Shown: positions 19,044-29,057 of the stretch, one piece after another
Layout: each line of letters opens with the position of its first letter
Numbering within the stretch: position 1 is the first letter of the stretch
DNA from: Bradyrhizobium sp. SRS-191
GTDB taxonomy: Bacteria > Pseudomonadota > Alphaproteobacteria > Rhizobiales > Xanthobacteraceae
DNA length: 64,000 nucleotides
Direction of reading: 5' to 3'
Assembly (NCBI RefSeq): GCF_024586915.1
Contig: NZ_JANBVS010000005.1
Location: 1-64,000, forward strand
Notes under the pieces: generated by a model
What the model saw: only the letters and a program-made list of their open reading frames with translations
Told to the model about the DNA's origin: nothing
Database searches by the model: none
Position numbers and translations under genes: made by a program

Positions 19044-19292
19044 GAGCAGCTCTCCGTTGTGCTGGGGAGACGGATGTGGGGCGTCGCGGCGCCGACGCCC
19101 AACGCGCTGCACGCAGAGCTGATCCTCGATCCGCCGCCAGGGGCGGCAGTCGCGATGAGACGGCGGACCCGAGAGATCGCCTATTTCACCGTCCATGGTG
19201 CAGCGCGTCATGAATTCACAACATCCGCACGGTATCTGCGTAGGAAAACCTGCCCTACCGCCCCTCCCCCCGGCACCTTCGACGTGAGAGGA

Positions 19293-21299
19293 ATGCAGCA
19301 CTCCGTCCTCCCTGAGCGCCCGTCGCGCGCGATCCTGACGTCCCGATGGCTCCGATGGCTGCGTCCCAGCCTGACCACGCAGATCGCCGCGCTGGGCACC
19401 CTCGGGGTCGTGATCGTCGGCACGTTGTGCCTCGGTGGGCTGGAACACGCGACGCGGGTCCAGCGCATCGCCGACGAGGGCATGCGATTCCGGCTGGAGA
19501 TCGCCTCGCTGTCCGACGGCTTCCTCGAAACCCAGCAGCTTGCGGCCCGCTTCCTGCGGACTCATGACGAGGGCCTGATCGCCAAACATGCGGAGCGGGT
19601 CGCGGAGGAGCTGCGCGCGCTCGATGCGGTGGAAGCCTACGCGGCCACGGCCGACGGCGATCCGATCGGACAGATCGGCGCGCTGCGCAGCGGCATCAAT
19701 CTCTACGCTACGCGCTTCCAGAACATCGTGGGCGCCCAGCGCATCCTCGGCTTTCGCGACGGCGAGGGCCTGCTCGGCAAGCTGCAGACCGCCGCCCGGC
19801 CATTCGAGGCACGGCTCACCGGCCTCGACGAGCCCCGGCTGACGCTCGCGATGCTGACGATGCGCCGGCTGGAGACGGAGTTCCTGCTGCGCGCAGAGGA
19901 CAAGCTCAGCGACCAGTTCGACGAGCGCGAGAGCGAGTTCGAGACCGCGCTCGGCCGGTCCGCCCTTGCGCCGGCGGCCAGATCCGAGCTGCTGGCGCTG
20001 GCGCGGGCCTACAAGCAGGCCTTTGCCGGCGTCGCGGTGTCCCGGCAGGCGCTCGACGAGCAGGTCGAGGACCTCGAGCAGATCTTCGACCGGATGCGCC
20101 CGGCGCTGGTCCAGGCGGCGGCCGCGGCGCAGCTGCGCGGCCAGGCGGCGGAGCAGCGCGCCACCGAGGTCCGCAAGCTGCTGACCGGGATCACGGCGGC
20201 GACAGTGCTGGCGCTGGCCCTGGTCGCGATCCTGTTCGGACGGCGCGTGGCGCGGCTGATCCGCAGCATGAGCGCGGCGATGCATGCGCTCGCGGCAGGA
20301 CGGCTCGACGTGGTGCTGCCCGAGCTCGGGCGCAGCGACGAGATCGGGGCGATGGCGCAGGCGGTGGAGACGTTCAAGCTCAAGGCCGGCGAGCGCGCCG
20401 CGGCCGAGCTCGAGGCCCGGCGCGAGGAGGACCGTCGCGCGGCGGAGCGCCACCGGACCGAGATGGCGCGGCTGGCTGCGTCGTTCGAGGCCACTGCGGG
20501 CCTTGTGATCGCTTCGGTGTCGTCGGCGTCGGAGGAGCTCACACTGTCGGCCCATGGCCTCACCGAGACGGCGCGCCATACCCAGTCGCTGTCGGCCGCG
20601 GTGTCCGCCGCCTCACAGGAGGCCTCGCTCAACGTTCAGCGGGTAGCGGCGGCGACGGAGCAGATGACGGCCTCGGCCAGCGAGATCGGGCGCCAGGTCG
20701 ACGCGACAGCCGTGATCGCGCGCGATGCCGTGCTGCAGGCCCGCCAGACCGACAACCGGATGGCGCAGCTGGCCGCCGCCGCCGAGCGCATCGGCAACGT
20801 CGTGCAGCTGATCGCAACCATCGCCCAGCAGACCAACCTGCTGGCGCTGAATGCAACGATCGAGGCCGCGCGGGCCGGCGAAGCCGGCGCCGGATTTGCC
20901 GTCGTCGCCCAGGAGGTCAAGATTCTGGCCAAGCAGACCGCCGACGCCACCGAGGAGATCCGCGAGCAGATCGCCGGCATCCAGACCGCGACCCGTGACT
21001 CGGTCGGGGCGATCGGCGCCATCGTCGACATCATCGGGCGGATCTCGCAGATCGCGTCCCACGTCGCCATTGCGATCGACGGTCAGAGCCACGCCACCCG
21101 CGACATCGCCCGCAACATCCAGGGTGCCTCCGAGCGCACCGCCCAGGTCGCCCACAGCATCGGCGAGGTCACGCAAGGCGCCTCGCGGACCGGCGAGGCC
21201 TCGTCACAAGTGCTGAGCGCCGCGCAGCTGCTGACCGACGGCAACACCCGCCTCCGCCAGGAGCTCGACGCGTTTGTCCGGACGATCCGAGCAGGGTAA
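19293..21299 (+). CDS. Methyl-accepting chemotaxis protein
   Basis: The 668-residue receptor has a first membrane helix at about residues 27-49. A large helical periplasmic sensor follows to about 300, with heptad-rich segments and no recognised ligand fold. The second membrane helix is GITAATVLALALVAILFG (about 299-316). A HAMP domain (RRVARLIRSM onward) leads to the cytoplasmic signalling domain. The hairpin tip contains QQTNLLALNATIEAARAG, the contact site for CheA and CheW. There is no C-terminal CheB/CheR pentapeptide. The ATG at 19293 has GAGAGGA directly before it, so a start a few codons away is possible. It is divergent from the dehydrogenase with 249 bases between. Confidence 0.92.
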   Translation: MQHSVLPERPSRAILTSRWLRWLRPSLTTQIAALGTLGVVIVGTLCLGGLEHATRVQRIADEGMRFRLEIASLSDGFLETQQLAARFLRTHDEGLIAKHAERVAEELRALDAVEAYAATADGDPIGQIGALRSGINLYATRFQNIVGAQRILGFRDGEGLLGKLQTAARPFEARLTGLDEPRLTLAMLTMRRLETEFLLRAEDKLSDQFDERESEFETALGRSALAPAARSELLALARAYKQAFAGVAVSRQALDEQVEDLEQIFDRMRPALVQAAAAAQLRGQAAEQRATEVRKLLTGITAATVLALALVAILFGRRVARLIRSMSAAMHALAAGRLDVVLPELGRSDEIGAMAQAVETFKLKAGERAAAELEARREEDRRAAERHRTEMARLAASFEATAGLVIASVSSASEELTLSAHGLTETARHTQSLSAAVSAASQEASLNVQRVAAATEQMTASASEIGRQVDATAVIARDAVLQARQTDNRMAQLAAAAERIGNVVQLIATIAQQTNLLALNATIEAARAGEAGAGFAVVAQEVKILAKQTADATEEIREQIAGIQTATRDSVGAIGAIVDIIGRISQIASHVAIAIDGQSHATRDIARNIQGASERTAQVAHSIGEVTQGASRTGEASSQVLSAAQLLTDGNTRLRQELDAFVRTIRAG

Positions 21300-21354
21300 T
21301 AGCCGATGTCGCACCGGATGAGCGAAAGCGCCATCCCGGTTCATGGGCCGCCCT

Positions 21355-21801
21355 TCAGCTTGTGGTCCCCGTCAGGACCGCGACCTTGCACCGGCCTTTC
21401 AGCAGCTCCTCGAAGTCGAGGGCGAAGCGGTCGAGGATCGCGTATTCGGTCAGGAAGCGGATCGAGGCGATGTTCTGCAGATCGGCATCGGGCGTGCTCT
21501 GAACGCCGGTGGCCAGATCGGCATGCACCAGCAAGTGTCCGCGAAAATCGAAAGGCTTGACGATGATCCGGACGAGGCATTGCGCGAGCCCGCCCTGGCG
21601 GTCGAAGTACCCGCCTTCGATCATCGGCGGCTGGTCCCACGACAGCGGATAGGAGCGCAGCCCCTTGACGAAATCATCCAGGTCGCGGCCGAACCACGCC
21701 TCGCCGCGCCCGGCAAACGCGCCGGCCCTGGCCGTGGCGATGATCTTGCCGGTGCCGTCCTGATCCGGCTCGTAGGCGATGTGCAGCTCTGCGGTGCTCA
21801 T
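21355..21801 (-). CDS. Conserved-looking hypothetical protein
   Basis: The 148-residue protein starts MSTAELHIAYEPDQDGTG. The frame continues upstream but that section is a repeat element. It is soluble, with no signal peptide or membrane segment. It has an alternating strand pattern at the N-terminus (IIATARAGAFAGRGEAWF), a central DLDDFVKGLRSYPL helix and a late ADLATGVQSTPDADLQNIASIRF stretch. The length and composition look like a real protein. I do not recognise the family, and the neighbours give no functional clue. It ends near the 3' end of the chemotaxis gene, to which it is convergent. Confidence 0.7.
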   Translation of the reverse strand: MSTAELHIAYEPDQDGTGKIIATARAGAFAGRGEAWFGRDLDDFVKGLRSYPLSWDQPPMIEGGYFDRQGGLAQCLVRIIVKPFDFRGHLLVHADLATGVQSTPDADLQNIASIRFLTEYAILDRFALDFEELLKGRCKVAVLTGTTS

Positions 21802-21830
21802 GCGCGGCGCTCCGGGTGTCGCATCGTATT

Positions 21831-21964
21831 GTAAGCAAAGCGGCCGCCGAAGGCGGCAGCGTACCCACCGTCGATCGGCGAATTCGGGAGTTAGACCGTG
21901 GGCACGGCGCCGCTCCGAGCGCGCGTGAGGAACAAGCGCAGGAGCGCCTTTGCCCACCCCTACA
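21831..21964. repeat. GTAGGGTGGGC element, copy 4, left arm decayed
   Basis: The right arm GCGCCTTTGCCCACCCCTAC and internal GTACCCACCG/CCGTGGGCACGGCG are clear. The left arm survives only as GTAAGCAAAGCGG. It lies between the hypothetical gene and the rplQ terminator. Confidence 0.6.
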
Positions 21965-21974
21965 AGCGGCCCTC

Positions 21975-22004
21975 AAAACAAAAACGGCGCCCGAGGGCGC
22001 CGTT
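21975..22004 (-). terminator. Intrinsic terminator after rplQ
   Basis: On the minus strand AACGGCGCC, a CTCG loop and GGCGCCGTT form a nine-base-pair GC-rich stem followed by TTTTGTTTTG. It ends the long ribosomal protein operon 26 bases past the rplQ stop. Confidence 0.9.
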
Positions 22005-22030
22005 CCGTAAACCGTCCATCGGAGCGCGGC

Positions 22031-22444
22031 TTACGCGGCTTCCGAGGTCTCCTGCACCGGGCCCGAATCCTGGCCCTTGGCATCGACGTCGCGATCGACG
22101 AACTCGATCACGGCCATCGCGGCGTTGTCGCCGTAGCGGAAGCCGGCCTTGATGATGCGGGTGTAGCCGCCGTTGCGGTCCTTGTAGCGGGGCGCCAGCA
22201 CGTCGAACAGCTTCTTGACCTGGTCGACGTCGCGCATCTCGGCGATCGCCTGGCGGCGCAGCGCGAGGCCGCCCTTCTTGCCGAGGGTGACGAGCTTCTC
22301 GACGATCGGCCGGAGCTCCTTGGCCTTGGGCAGCGTGGTGACGATCTGCTCGTGCTTGATCAGCGCGGCGCACATGTTGGCGAACATCGCCTTGCGATGC
22401 TCGGCGGTGCGGTTGAGCTTCCGATGAACCTTGCCGTGACGCAT
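22031..22444 (-). CDS. rplQ: 50S ribosomal protein L17
   Basis: The 137-residue bL17 begins [17 protein letters not shown], the standard family start, and carries the KGGLALRRQ segment. It sits near the exit tunnel of the large subunit. The acidic C-terminal extension (about residues 120-137) is normal for alphaproteobacteria. It is the last gene of the alpha operon, 172 bases after rpoA, with a palindromic repeat in that gap and a terminator behind it. Confidence 0.98.
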   Translation of the reverse strand: MRHGKVHRKLNRTAEHRKAMFANMCAALIKHEQIVTTLPKAKELRPIVEKLVTLGKKGGLALRRQAIAEMRDVDQVKKLFDVLAPRYKDRNGGYTRIIKAGFRYGDNAAMAVIEFVDRDVDAKGQDSGPVQETSEAA

Positions 22445-22530
22445 TGTGTTAGTCCTTCATTTCAATCTGCCGCGACGGTTCGTCGGACATGTTGCTCAGG
22501 TGGGCTGCCTGCGTTCGCCCGGTGGAGGTG

Positions 22531-22610
22531 GTCATTCCGGGGCGATGCGCAGCATCGAACCCGGAATCTCGAGATTCCGGGTCCGGTCCTACGGACCGTC
22601 CCGGAATGAC
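22531..22610. repeat. GTCATTCCGG palindromic element inside the alpha operon
   Basis: GTCATTCCGGGG at the left and CCCGGAATGAC at the right are inverted, with CCCGGAATCTCGAGATTCCGGG as a perfect inner palindrome. It occupies the rpoA-rplQ spacer. In RNA it would form strong hairpins between the two coding regions. Confidence 0.75.
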
Positions 22611-22616
22611 GAATGC

Positions 22617-23648
22617 TCAGTAGTGATCCTCGAAGCGCTTGGCCAGCTCGTCGATGTTCTCCGGCGGCCAGCCGGGCACTTCCATGCCGAGATGCAGACC
22701 CATCTGGGCCAGCACTTCCTTGATCTCGTTCAGCGACTTGCGGCCGAAGTTCGGGGTGCGCAGCATCTCCGCTTCCGACTTCTGCACGAGGTCGCCGATG
22801 TAGACGATGTTGTCGTTCTTCAGGCAGTTCGCCGAACGCACCGACAGCTCGAGCTCGTCCACCTTCTTGAGGAAGGCCGGGTTGAAGGCGAGGTCCGGGA
22901 TGATCTCCTGGGCGACTTCCTTGCGCGGCTCTTCGAAGTTGACGAAAACGTTGAGCTGATCCTGCAGGATGCGCGCGGCATAGGCCACCGCGTCCTCCGG
23001 CGAGATCGCGCCGTTGGTCTCGATCGTCATGGTCAGCTTGTCGTAGTCGAGGATCTGGCCCTCGCGGGTGTTCTCGACCTTGTAGGAGACCTTGCGGACC
23101 GGCGAGAACAGGCTGTCGACCGGGATCAGGCCGATCGGCGCGTCCTCGGGACGGTTGCGATCGGCGGCGACGTAGCCCTTGCCGGTGGCGACCGTGAACT
23201 CCATGCGGATCTCAGCGCCCTCGTCCAGGGTGCAGAGCGGCAGGTCGGGGTTGAGCACGACGATGTCGCCGACGGTCTGGATGTCACCGGCGGTCACGGC
23301 ACCCGGACCCTGCTTCTTCACGACCATGCGCTTCGGGCCTTCGCCCTGCATCTTGATCGCGATGTCCTTGATGTTCAGAACGATGTCGGTGACGTCCTCG
23401 CGGACACCGGCGATCGAGGAGAACTCGTGCAGCACGCCGTCGATGTGCACCGACTGCACGGCGGCGCCCTGCAGCGACGACAGCAGGATGCGGCGCAGTG
23501 CGTTGCCCAGCGTCTGGCCGAAGCCGCGCTCGAGCGGCTCGGCAACCACGGTGGCGAAACGGGTCGCGTCGGAGCCCGGCGTGACCTGGAGCTTGTTCGG
23601 CCGAATCAATTCTTGCCAATTCTTCTGGATCGTCACTGTTTCACCCAT
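22617..23648 (-). CDS. rpoA: DNA-directed RNA polymerase alpha subunit
   Basis: The 343-residue protein has the dimerising N-terminal domain (about residues 1-235) with [18 protein letters not shown], which nucleates core assembly with beta and beta'. A linker leads to the C-terminal domain with [13 protein letters not shown] and [16 protein letters not shown], two helix-hairpin-helix elements that contact UP-element DNA and activators. The length is normal for the family. It lies between rpsK and rplQ, the standard order. Confidence 0.98.
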   Translation of the reverse strand: MGETVTIQKNWQELIRPNKLQVTPGSDATRFATVVAEPLERGFGQTLGNALRRILLSSLQGAAVQSVHIDGVLHEFSSIAGVREDVTDIVLNIKDIAIKMQGEGPKRMVVKKQGPGAVTAGDIQTVGDIVVLNPDLPLCTLDEGAEIRMEFTVATGKGYVAADRNRPEDAPIGLIPVDSLFSPVRKVSYKVENTREGQILDYDKLTMTIETNGAISPEDAVAYAARILQDQLNVFVNFEEPRKEVAQEIIPDLAFNPAFLKKVDELELSVRSANCLKNDNIVYIGDLVQKSEAEMLRTPNFGRKSLNEIKEVLAQMGLHLGMEVPGWPPENIDELAKRFEDHY

Positions 23649-23760
23649 GGGCCAGTCCGTAGGGTCGACTGACTGGCGTTGGAGAACCGCGCATCGGATC
23701 GCGGCAATCGAAATGGTTCAAAAGCAAGACGAGGCGGACATGCTGCCCGCCTCCTTCAGA

Positions 23761-24150
23761 TCAGACGCGACGACGCTTGCGCGGACGGCAACCATTGTGC
23801 GGGATCGTCGTCACATCGCGGATCGAGGTGACGGTGAAGCCCGCGGCCTGCAGCGCGCGCAGCGCCGACTCACGTCCGGAACCCGGACCGGCCACCTCGA
23901 CCTCGAGGGTGCGCATGCCGTGCTCCTGGGCCTTCTTGGACACGTCCTCCGCCGCAACCTGCGCGGCATACGGGGTCGACTTGCGCGATCCCTTAAAACC
24001 CATCGTGCCCGCCGACGACCAGGCAATCGTGTTGCCCTGCGCGTCGGTGATGGTGATGGTGGTGTTGTTGAACGACGAATTCACATGGGCGACGCCGGAG
24101 GCGATGTTCTTGCGCTCACGACGGCGGACACGTGCGGCTTCCTTGGCCAT
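23761..24150 (-). CDS. rpsK: 30S ribosomal protein S11
   Basis: The 129-residue uS11 is complete, with [12 protein letters not shown] near the N-terminus, [13 protein letters not shown] in the middle and the basic [11 protein letters not shown] ending. It lies on the platform of the small subunit close to the E-site mRNA. The alphaproteobacterial N-terminus [14 protein letters not shown] is present. A 128-base spacer with a short repeat separates it from rpsM. Confidence 0.98.
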   Translation of the reverse strand: MAKEAARVRRRERKNIASGVAHVNSSFNNTTITITDAQGNTIAWSSAGTMGFKGSRKSTPYAAQVAAEDVSKKAQEHGMRTLEVEVAGPGSGRESALRALQAAGFTVTSIRDVTTIPHNGCRPRKRRRV

Positions 24151-24202
24151 ATAAGTACCTTTCTCGAGATCTCAACGCCGCCGTAATGCCAGCGGCTACA
24201 CC

Positions 24203-24276
24203 AAACGAGCGAATGGTAAATGGCGAATAGCGAGAAGGGCTTCCCCTACCCGCTATCCGCACATCTGCAATTCGCC
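24203..24276. repeat. GCGAATGG/GCGAATAG short repeat between rpsM and rpsK
   Basis: The spacer holds AGCGAATGGTAAATGGCGAATAGCGAGAAG, then GCTATCCGC and AATTCGCCAATT as partly inverted copies. The same GCGAATGG/GCGAAT words occur at 36900-36972 between tuf and rpsJ. It looks like a mobile or slippage-derived intergenic repeat. Confidence 0.5.
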
Positions 24277-24278
24277 AA

Positions 24279-24647
24279 TTACTTCTTCTTGCCGGCGATC
24301 GCCTTGGCCGGACCCTTGCGCGTGCGCGCATTGGTGTGGGTGCGCTGGCCGCGCACCGGCAGGCCGCGGCGATGACGCAGGCCGCGATAGCAGCCGAGGT
24401 CCATCAGCCGCTTGATGTTGATGCCGGTCTCACGGCGGAGGTCGCCCTCGACGACGTAGTCGCGGTCGATGATTTCGCGGATCTGCAAGACTTCCTGGTC
24501 GCTCAGCTGGTTGACGCGGCGATCTTCCGCGATCTTCACCTTCTCCACGATCTCACCGGCGATCTTCGGGCCGATGCCATGGATGTACTGGAGCGCGATC
24601 AGGACGCGCTTGTTGGTCGGGATGTTGACACCGGCAATACGGGCCAC
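24279..24647 (-). CDS. rpsM: 30S ribosomal protein S13
   Basis: The 122-residue uS13 starts at a GTG ([14 protein letters not shown]), seven bases downstream of AGGAGAG. The frame is open further upstream but no homology begins there. The protein has the [12 protein letters not shown] helix-turn region and the basic [21 protein letters not shown] tail that reaches the P-site tRNA. It sits in the head of the 30S subunit and makes intersubunit bridges. It follows adk, the usual order in this group. Confidence 0.96.
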   Translation of the reverse strand: MARIAGVNIPTNKRVLIALQYIHGIGPKIAGEIVEKVKIAEDRRVNQLSDQEVLQIREIIDRDYVVEGDLRRETGINIKRLMDLGCYRGLRHRRGLPVRGQRTHTNARTRKGPAKAIAGKKK

Positions 24648-24843
24648 GGACTTCTCTCCTGTCACCGATCCAAGGACGGACCGGCCTTCTCTGTCGCTAT
24701 CTCGGGCAGGTGTCCGCAAACGCGAACAAGACGCCCACCCCTCGATTCCTGGGGGCCCGGCATCTTTGGAAAACTATCCGACTTGGATGCGGGCTTATTA
24801 ATGGATTCACACGGCGGTCGTCAACCGCCCCTACAAGATTCGA

Positions 24844-25752
24844 TCACCCCTTGGCGCGCTTTTTTGCTGCCTTTGCAGAGGTTTTCCGAGTTCCCCTGGT
24901 CGCCTTGGCGGCAGCCTTGGGCGCCTTCTTCGAAACCTTGGAGGCCTTCTTGGGGGCGGCCTTAGCTGCCTTTTTCCCAGTCTTGACCGCCTTTTTGGCT
25001 GTCTTGCCGGCCTTTTTCGCCGGAGCAGCCGCCTTCGAAGCCGTTTTGGCGGCCTTCTTGGCCGATTTCTTGGCTGATTTCGGCTGCGCCGTCTTGGCTG
25101 GAGTCTTCGAAGCCTTGGCACTGCGCTTGGCCGGGCTCGCCTTCTTGGCCGCCCGGCTGCCGGCCTTCCCGACCGCAGCCAGGATCCGGCCGATCTCCTC
25201 GGTGACCTCCTCGATCGGCATCATGCCGTCGACGGTCGCTAGCATCCGGTGGTCGGAATAATAGTGGATCAGCGGCTCGGTCTGGTCACGATAGCTGGCC
25301 AGGCGCTTGGTCAGCACCTCCGGCGTGTCATCCGCCCGGACAGCCTCGCCACGGGCGCGGGTCTCGGCGGCGCGGCGCTCGACGCGCTCCAGCAGAACGC
25401 CCTCGTTGACCCGGAGCTCGATCACGGCGTCGAGCTTCATCTGCTTCTGCTTGAGCAGTGCGTCCAGCGCTTCGGCCTGCGGGACGGTGCGCGGGAAGCC
25501 GTCGAGGATGAAGCCGTTGGCGGCGTCAGGCTGCTCGATTCGGTCGGCAATGATGCCGACCACGACCTCGTCGGGCACGAGCCCGCCGGCCGCCATGATG
25601 TCCTTGGCCTTCAGCCCGATCGGGGTCTGCGCGGCGACCGCGGCGCGCAGCATGTCGCCGGTCGACAGCTGAACGATGCCGTGACGCTGCACCAGGCGCT
25701 GCGCCTGCGTTCCCTTGCCCGAACCGGGCGGTCCCAGAAGAATCAGTCTCAT
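24844..25752 (-). CDS. adk: Adenylate kinase with a lysine/alanine-rich C-terminal tail
   Basis: The 302-residue protein interconverts ATP plus AMP and two ADP. The catalytic core is residues 1-195: P-loop GPPGSGKGT (7-15), AMP-site STGDMLRAA (30-38), DGFPRT (84-89), and RRAAETR and TPEVLTKRL around a short LID without zinc cysteines. From residue 196 a tail of 107 residues follows, with about 35 lysines, many alanines and prolines, and no acidic residue, like histone H1 or AlgP. Typical adenylate kinases of the short-LID class end near residue 190. The start at 25752 matches the family; an upstream in-frame ATG at 25797 does not. It lies between secY and rpsM. Confidence 0.95.
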   Translation of the reverse strand: MRLILLGPPGSGKGTQAQRLVQRHGIVQLSTGDMLRAAVAAQTPIGLKAKDIMAAGGLVPDEVVVGIIADRIEQPDAANGFILDGFPRTVPQAEALDALLKQKQMKLDAVIELRVNEGVLLERVERRAAETRARGEAVRADDTPEVLTKRLASYRDQTEPLIHYYSDHRMLATVDGMMPIEEVTEEIGRILAAVGKAGSRAAKKASPAKRSAKASKTPAKTAQPKSAKKSAKKAAKTASKAAAPAKKAGKTAKKAVKTGKKAAKAAPKKASKVSKKAPKAAAKATRGTRKTSAKAAKKRAKG

Positions 25753-25840
25753 TGAATGTCCCGCCCCCCGGCACACGGTGGGCGACCTCCCGCACACCTT
25801 GTTCTTGGCTTTTTGGCTCCCGGGCCGCGATCCGCCGCTG

Positions 25841-27172
25841 TCAGCGGCGGCGCCCCCGCAGCTTCGACTTCCTGATCAGCCCCTCATATTGATGGGCGAG
25901 CAGATAACCCTGAACCTGCGCCACGGTATCCATCGTAACGCTGACCACGATCAGAAGCGAAGTGCCACCAAAGTAGAACGGGACGGAAGCGTAGGAAATC
26001 AGAATTTCCGGAATCAGACACACGATCGCCAGATAGATGGCGCCGAGCACGGTGATCCGCGACAGCACGTAATCGATATATTCCGCCGTGCGCTCACCGG
26101 GGCGGATGCCCGGGATGAAGCCGCCATGCTTCTTGAGGTTGTCGGCCGTCTCGGTCGGGTTGAACACGATGGCGGTGTAGAAGAAGGCGAAGAACAGGAT
26201 CAGCGCCAGATACAGCACCAGGAACAGCGGCCGGCCATGGCCGAGCTGGGTGGTGATCCACTGGAACCATTCCGGGCCCTTGCCGGCGTTGAAATTGGCG
26301 ACGGTGGTCGGCAGCAGCAGCAGCGACGAGGCGAAGATCGGCGGGATCACGCCCGAGGTGTTCAGCTTCAGCGGCAGATGCGAGGACTGGCCCTCGAACA
26401 TCTTGTTGCCGACCTGGCGCTTCGGATACTGGATCAGGAGCCGGCGCTGGGCGCGTTCCATGAACACGATGAAGGCGATCACGGCCACCGCCATGATGAT
26501 GACGATCAGGATCAGGCCGGTCGACAGCGCGCCCTGGCGGCCGAGCTCGAGCATGTTGGCGAGCGCCGAGGGCAGCTCCGCGACGATGCCGGACAGGATG
26601 ATAAGCGAGATGCCGTTGCCGATGCCGCGCGAGGTGATCTGCTCGCCGAGCCACATCAGGAACATGGTGCCGCCGGTGAGCGTGATCGCGGTCGACAGGC
26701 GGAAGAACAGGCCGGGATCGGCCACGACGTTGCCGGCGCCCTCGAGGCCCACGGCGATGCCGTAAGACTGCACGGCGGCCAGAATCACCGTCAGATAGCG
26801 GGTGTACTGGTTCAGCATCTTGCGGCCCGCCTCGCCCTCTTTCTTGAGGGCTTCGAGCTGCGGCGAGACCGTGGTCAGGAGCTGGATGATGATCGATGCC
26901 GAGATGTACGGCATGATGTTCAGCGCGAAGATCGCCATGCGGTGGATGCCGCCGCCGGCGAACATGTTGAACATGCCGAGGATGCCGCCGGCCTGGGTGC
27001 GGAACACCGAATCCCAGATGTTCGGGTCGATGCCGGGCAGCGGAATATAGGTGCCGAGGCGGTAGACCAGCAGCGCGCCGAGGGTGAACCAGATGCGCTT
27101 CTTCAGCTCATCGGCTTTTGCAAGCGCGCCGAAATTGAGGTTTGCCGCAAGTTGTTCCGCTGCTGAGGCCAT
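25841..27172 (-). CDS. secY: Preprotein translocase subunit SecY
   Basis: The 443-residue integral membrane protein has ten predicted helices and forms the Sec channel with SecE (encoded at 61490) and SecG. The N-terminus [22 protein letters not shown], the plug-region [13 protein letters not shown] segment [15 protein letters not shown], and the cytoplasmic loop [15 protein letters not shown] (about residue 350) are typical. The start at 27172 is chosen because family similarity begins there; the longer in-frame start has no support. It is in its usual place after rplO and before adk. Confidence 0.97.
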   Translation of the reverse strand: MASAAEQLAANLNFGALAKADELKKRIWFTLGALLVYRLGTYIPLPGIDPNIWDSVFRTQAGGILGMFNMFAGGGIHRMAIFALNIMPYISASIIIQLLTTVSPQLEALKKEGEAGRKMLNQYTRYLTVILAAVQSYGIAVGLEGAGNVVADPGLFFRLSTAITLTGGTMFLMWLGEQITSRGIGNGISLIILSGIVAELPSALANMLELGRQGALSTGLILIVIIMAVAVIAFIVFMERAQRRLLIQYPKRQVGNKMFEGQSSHLPLKLNTSGVIPPIFASSLLLLPTTVANFNAGKGPEWFQWITTQLGHGRPLFLVLYLALILFFAFFYTAIVFNPTETADNLKKHGGFIPGIRPGERTAEYIDYVLSRITVLGAIYLAIVCLIPEILISYASVPFYFGGTSLLIVVSVTMDTVAQVQGYLLAHQYEGLIRKSKLRGRRR

Positions 27173-27329
27173 CTCTAGCTTTCTCCCGCCGCCCGTTCTT
27201 GACCGCATCAGCCCCGCGAGGGCTCGCGGGGCTTGGGCAGACGTCGGATATTATCTGGTGCGCAGACGCATTCTGTCCATCGCCCTGCCCGCTCAGGCTG
27301 AAGCCTGGGACCGGGCGATGACGCAGAAG

Positions 27330-27815
27330 TTACGCCGCTTCGCCTTCGTCCTTGGCAGGTGCCAGGAGCTTGACGGTGCCGCCGGCCTTCTCGACCGCCG
27401 CGATCGCCGACTTCGAGGCGCCATGCACCTCGATGTTGACCTTCGACGTGATCTCGCCACGGCCGAGCAGGCGCACGCCGTCCTTGGCGCGACGCAGCGC
27501 GCCCGACTTCACCAGCGCCTCGGCGTTGATCACGCTGCCGGCGTCCAGCTTCTTGGCATCGATCGCCTGCTGGATTCGGTCGAGATTGATCTCGACGAAA
27601 TCGAGCGCGAAGATGTTGTTGAAGCCGCGCTTCGGCAGACGGCGATGCATCGGCATCTGACCGCCCTCGAAGCCCTTGATGCGCACGCCGGAGCGCGCGG
27701 TCTGGCCCTTGCCGCCACGGCCGGAGGTCTTGCCCTTGCCGGAGCCGATGCCGCGGCCGACGCGCATGCGCTTTTTGCGCGCGCCGGCGTTGTCGGCGAT
27801 ATCGCTGAGCTTCAT
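27330..27815 (-). CDS. rplO: 50S ribosomal protein L15
   Basis: The 161-residue uL15 shows the Gly/Lys/Arg-rich N-terminal extension ([22 protein letters not shown]) that threads into 23S rRNA and the [17 protein letters not shown] loop. It helps assemble the central large subunit. It is 11 bases downstream of rpmD and 157 bases before secY. Confidence 0.97.
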   Translation of the reverse strand: MKLSDIADNAGARKKRMRVGRGIGSGKGKTSGRGGKGQTARSGVRIKGFEGGQMPMHRRLPKRGFNNIFALDFVEINLDRIQQAIDAKKLDAGSVINAEALVKSGALRRAKDGVRLLGRGEITSKVNIEVHGASKSAIAAVEKAGGTVKLLAPAKDEGEAA

Positions 27816-27826
27816 CGCCCTTCTCC

Positions 27827-28018
27827 TTAATTCTCGTCGACGATGCGGACGAGATGATGAACCTTGGTGATCATGCCGCGGACCGCCGGCGTATCCGGCA
27901 GCTCGGTCACCCGGCCGATCTTGTTGAGCTTCAACCCGATCAGCGTCTCGCGCTGCGAGTGATGCCGGCGGATCGGGCTGCCGATCTGCTCGATCTTGAT
28001 GGTCTTGGCGCTAGCCAT
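27827..28018 (-). CDS. rpmD: 50S ribosomal protein L30
   Basis: The 63-residue uL30 has the compact fold with [18 protein letters not shown] and LNKIGRV and a C-terminal [13 protein letters not shown]. The ATG at 28018 lies eight bases after GGAG and is preferred to the GTG at 28027. The bacterial short form of about 60 residues is expected. Confidence 0.96.
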   Translation of the reverse strand: MASAKTIKIEQIGSPIRRHHSQRETLIGLKLNKIGRVTELPDTPAVRGMITKVHHLVRIVDEN

Positions 28019-28062
28019 TGTGCTCACTCCGAGATGCGCCAGCCACAGGCGGCGCGCGTTCG

Positions 28063-28635
28063 TTAGTCGGCGGCTGCCTCGGCATCGCCACCGACGCGGC
28101 GGGCCTGCAGGGTCGACACCTTGATGTTGCGGCGGGCAGCGACCGAGCGCGGGCTATCCTGGTGCTTCAGCGCGTTGAAGGTCGCGCGCACCATGTTGTA
28201 CGGGTTGGACGAGCCGATCGACTTCGCCACCACGTCCTGGATGCCCAGCGTCTCGAACACGGCGCGCATCGGGCCGCCGGCGATGATGCCGGTACCGGCC
28301 GGAGCCGCACGCAGATAGACGCGGCCCGCACCGTGACGACCAAAGATGTCGTGGTGCAGGGTCCGGCCCTCGCGCAGCGCGACGCGGGTGAGGTTGCGCT
28401 TGGCGGAGTCGGTCGCCTTGCGGATCGCCTCCGGCACTTCGCGCGCCTTGCCGTGGCCGAACCCGACCCGGCCCTTCTGATCGCCGATCACGACGAGCGC
28501 CGCAAAGCCGAAGCGCTTACCGCCCTTCACGACCTTCGCGACTCGGTTGATGTGGACGAGCTTGTCGACGAACTCGCTGTCGCGCTCCTCGCGCTCCTTG
28601 CGATCGCGACCGCCTCGTTCCCGTTCACCTGCCAT
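28063..28635 (-). CDS. rpsE: 30S ribosomal protein S5
   Basis: The 190-residue uS5 starts MAGERERGG at 28635; three in-frame codons upstream are not part of the family. The double-stranded RNA-binding fold includes [15 protein letters not shown], the loop where spectinomycin-resistance changes occur, here in the ordinary form. [17 protein letters not shown] marks the second half. It acts in decoding accuracy and mRNA entry. A 37-residue tail ends the protein. Confidence 0.97.
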   Translation of the reverse strand: MAGERERGGRDRKEREERDSEFVDKLVHINRVAKVVKGGKRFGFAALVVIGDQKGRVGFGHGKAREVPEAIRKATDSAKRNLTRVALREGRTLHHDIFGRHGAGRVYLRAAPAGTGIIAGGPMRAVFETLGIQDVVAKSIGSSNPYNMVRATFNALKHQDSPRSVAARRNIKVSTLQARRVGGDAEAAAD

Positions 28636-28683
28636 GGTGCTATCCAATCTTCTGAGGGGCTCTCGCGCCCAAATCCAATGATG

Positions 28684-29046
28684 TTAGAAGCTCAGCCCGC
28701 TCTCGCGCGCCGCATCGGCCAAAGCCTTGACGCGACCGTGATAGAGATAGCCGCCGCGATCGAACACGACTTCCTTGATGCCTGCCTTCACCGCGCGCTC
28801 GGCGAGCAGCTTGCCCACCGCCTTCGCCGCATCGATGTCGGCGCCGGTGTTGCCGGCCGAACGCATCTCCTTCTCCATCGACGACGCCGAGGCGAGCGTC
28901 TCGCCCTTCTGATCGTCGATGACCTGAGCGTAGATGTGCTTCGACGAACGGAACACCGACAGACGCGGACGGCCGCCGGCGGAGCGGCGCAGCGACAGCC
29001 TCACGCGCTGCTTGCGCCGGGCATTCGTAACCTTTGCTCTCGACAT
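28684..29046 (-). CDS. rplR: 50S ribosomal protein L18
   Basis: The 120-residue uL18 has the basic N-terminus ([11 protein letters not shown]) that binds 5S rRNA and the [18 protein letters not shown] strand pair. It ends in [20 protein letters not shown] and GLSF. With L5 it brings 5S rRNA into the large subunit. It lies 11 bases after rplF. Confidence 0.98.
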   Translation of the reverse strand: MSRAKVTNARRKQRVRLSLRRSAGGRPRLSVFRSSKHIYAQVIDDQKGETLASASSMEKEMRSAGNTGADIDAAKAVGKLLAERAVKAGIKEVVFDRGGYLYHGRVKALADAARESGLSF

Positions 29047-29057
29047 GTCCGGCTCCG

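Noticed and set aside
18390..19292. N-terminal extension of the chemotaxis receptor to 969 residues
   Set aside because: The extra 300 codons are antisense to the dehydrogenase. A transmembrane receptor with its signal helix beginning at 19293 is normal.
19044..20579. N-terminal extension of the dehydrogenase at 18249-19043 to 776 residues
   Set aside because: The added part is antisense to the chemotaxis receptor and low-complexity. The family start MHIDLTGKTALVTG at 19043 has an SD.
24844..25167. The adk tail as a separate gene
   Set aside because: It is in frame with no stop, no internal SD-start pair and continuous lysine-rich composition, so it is part of adk.
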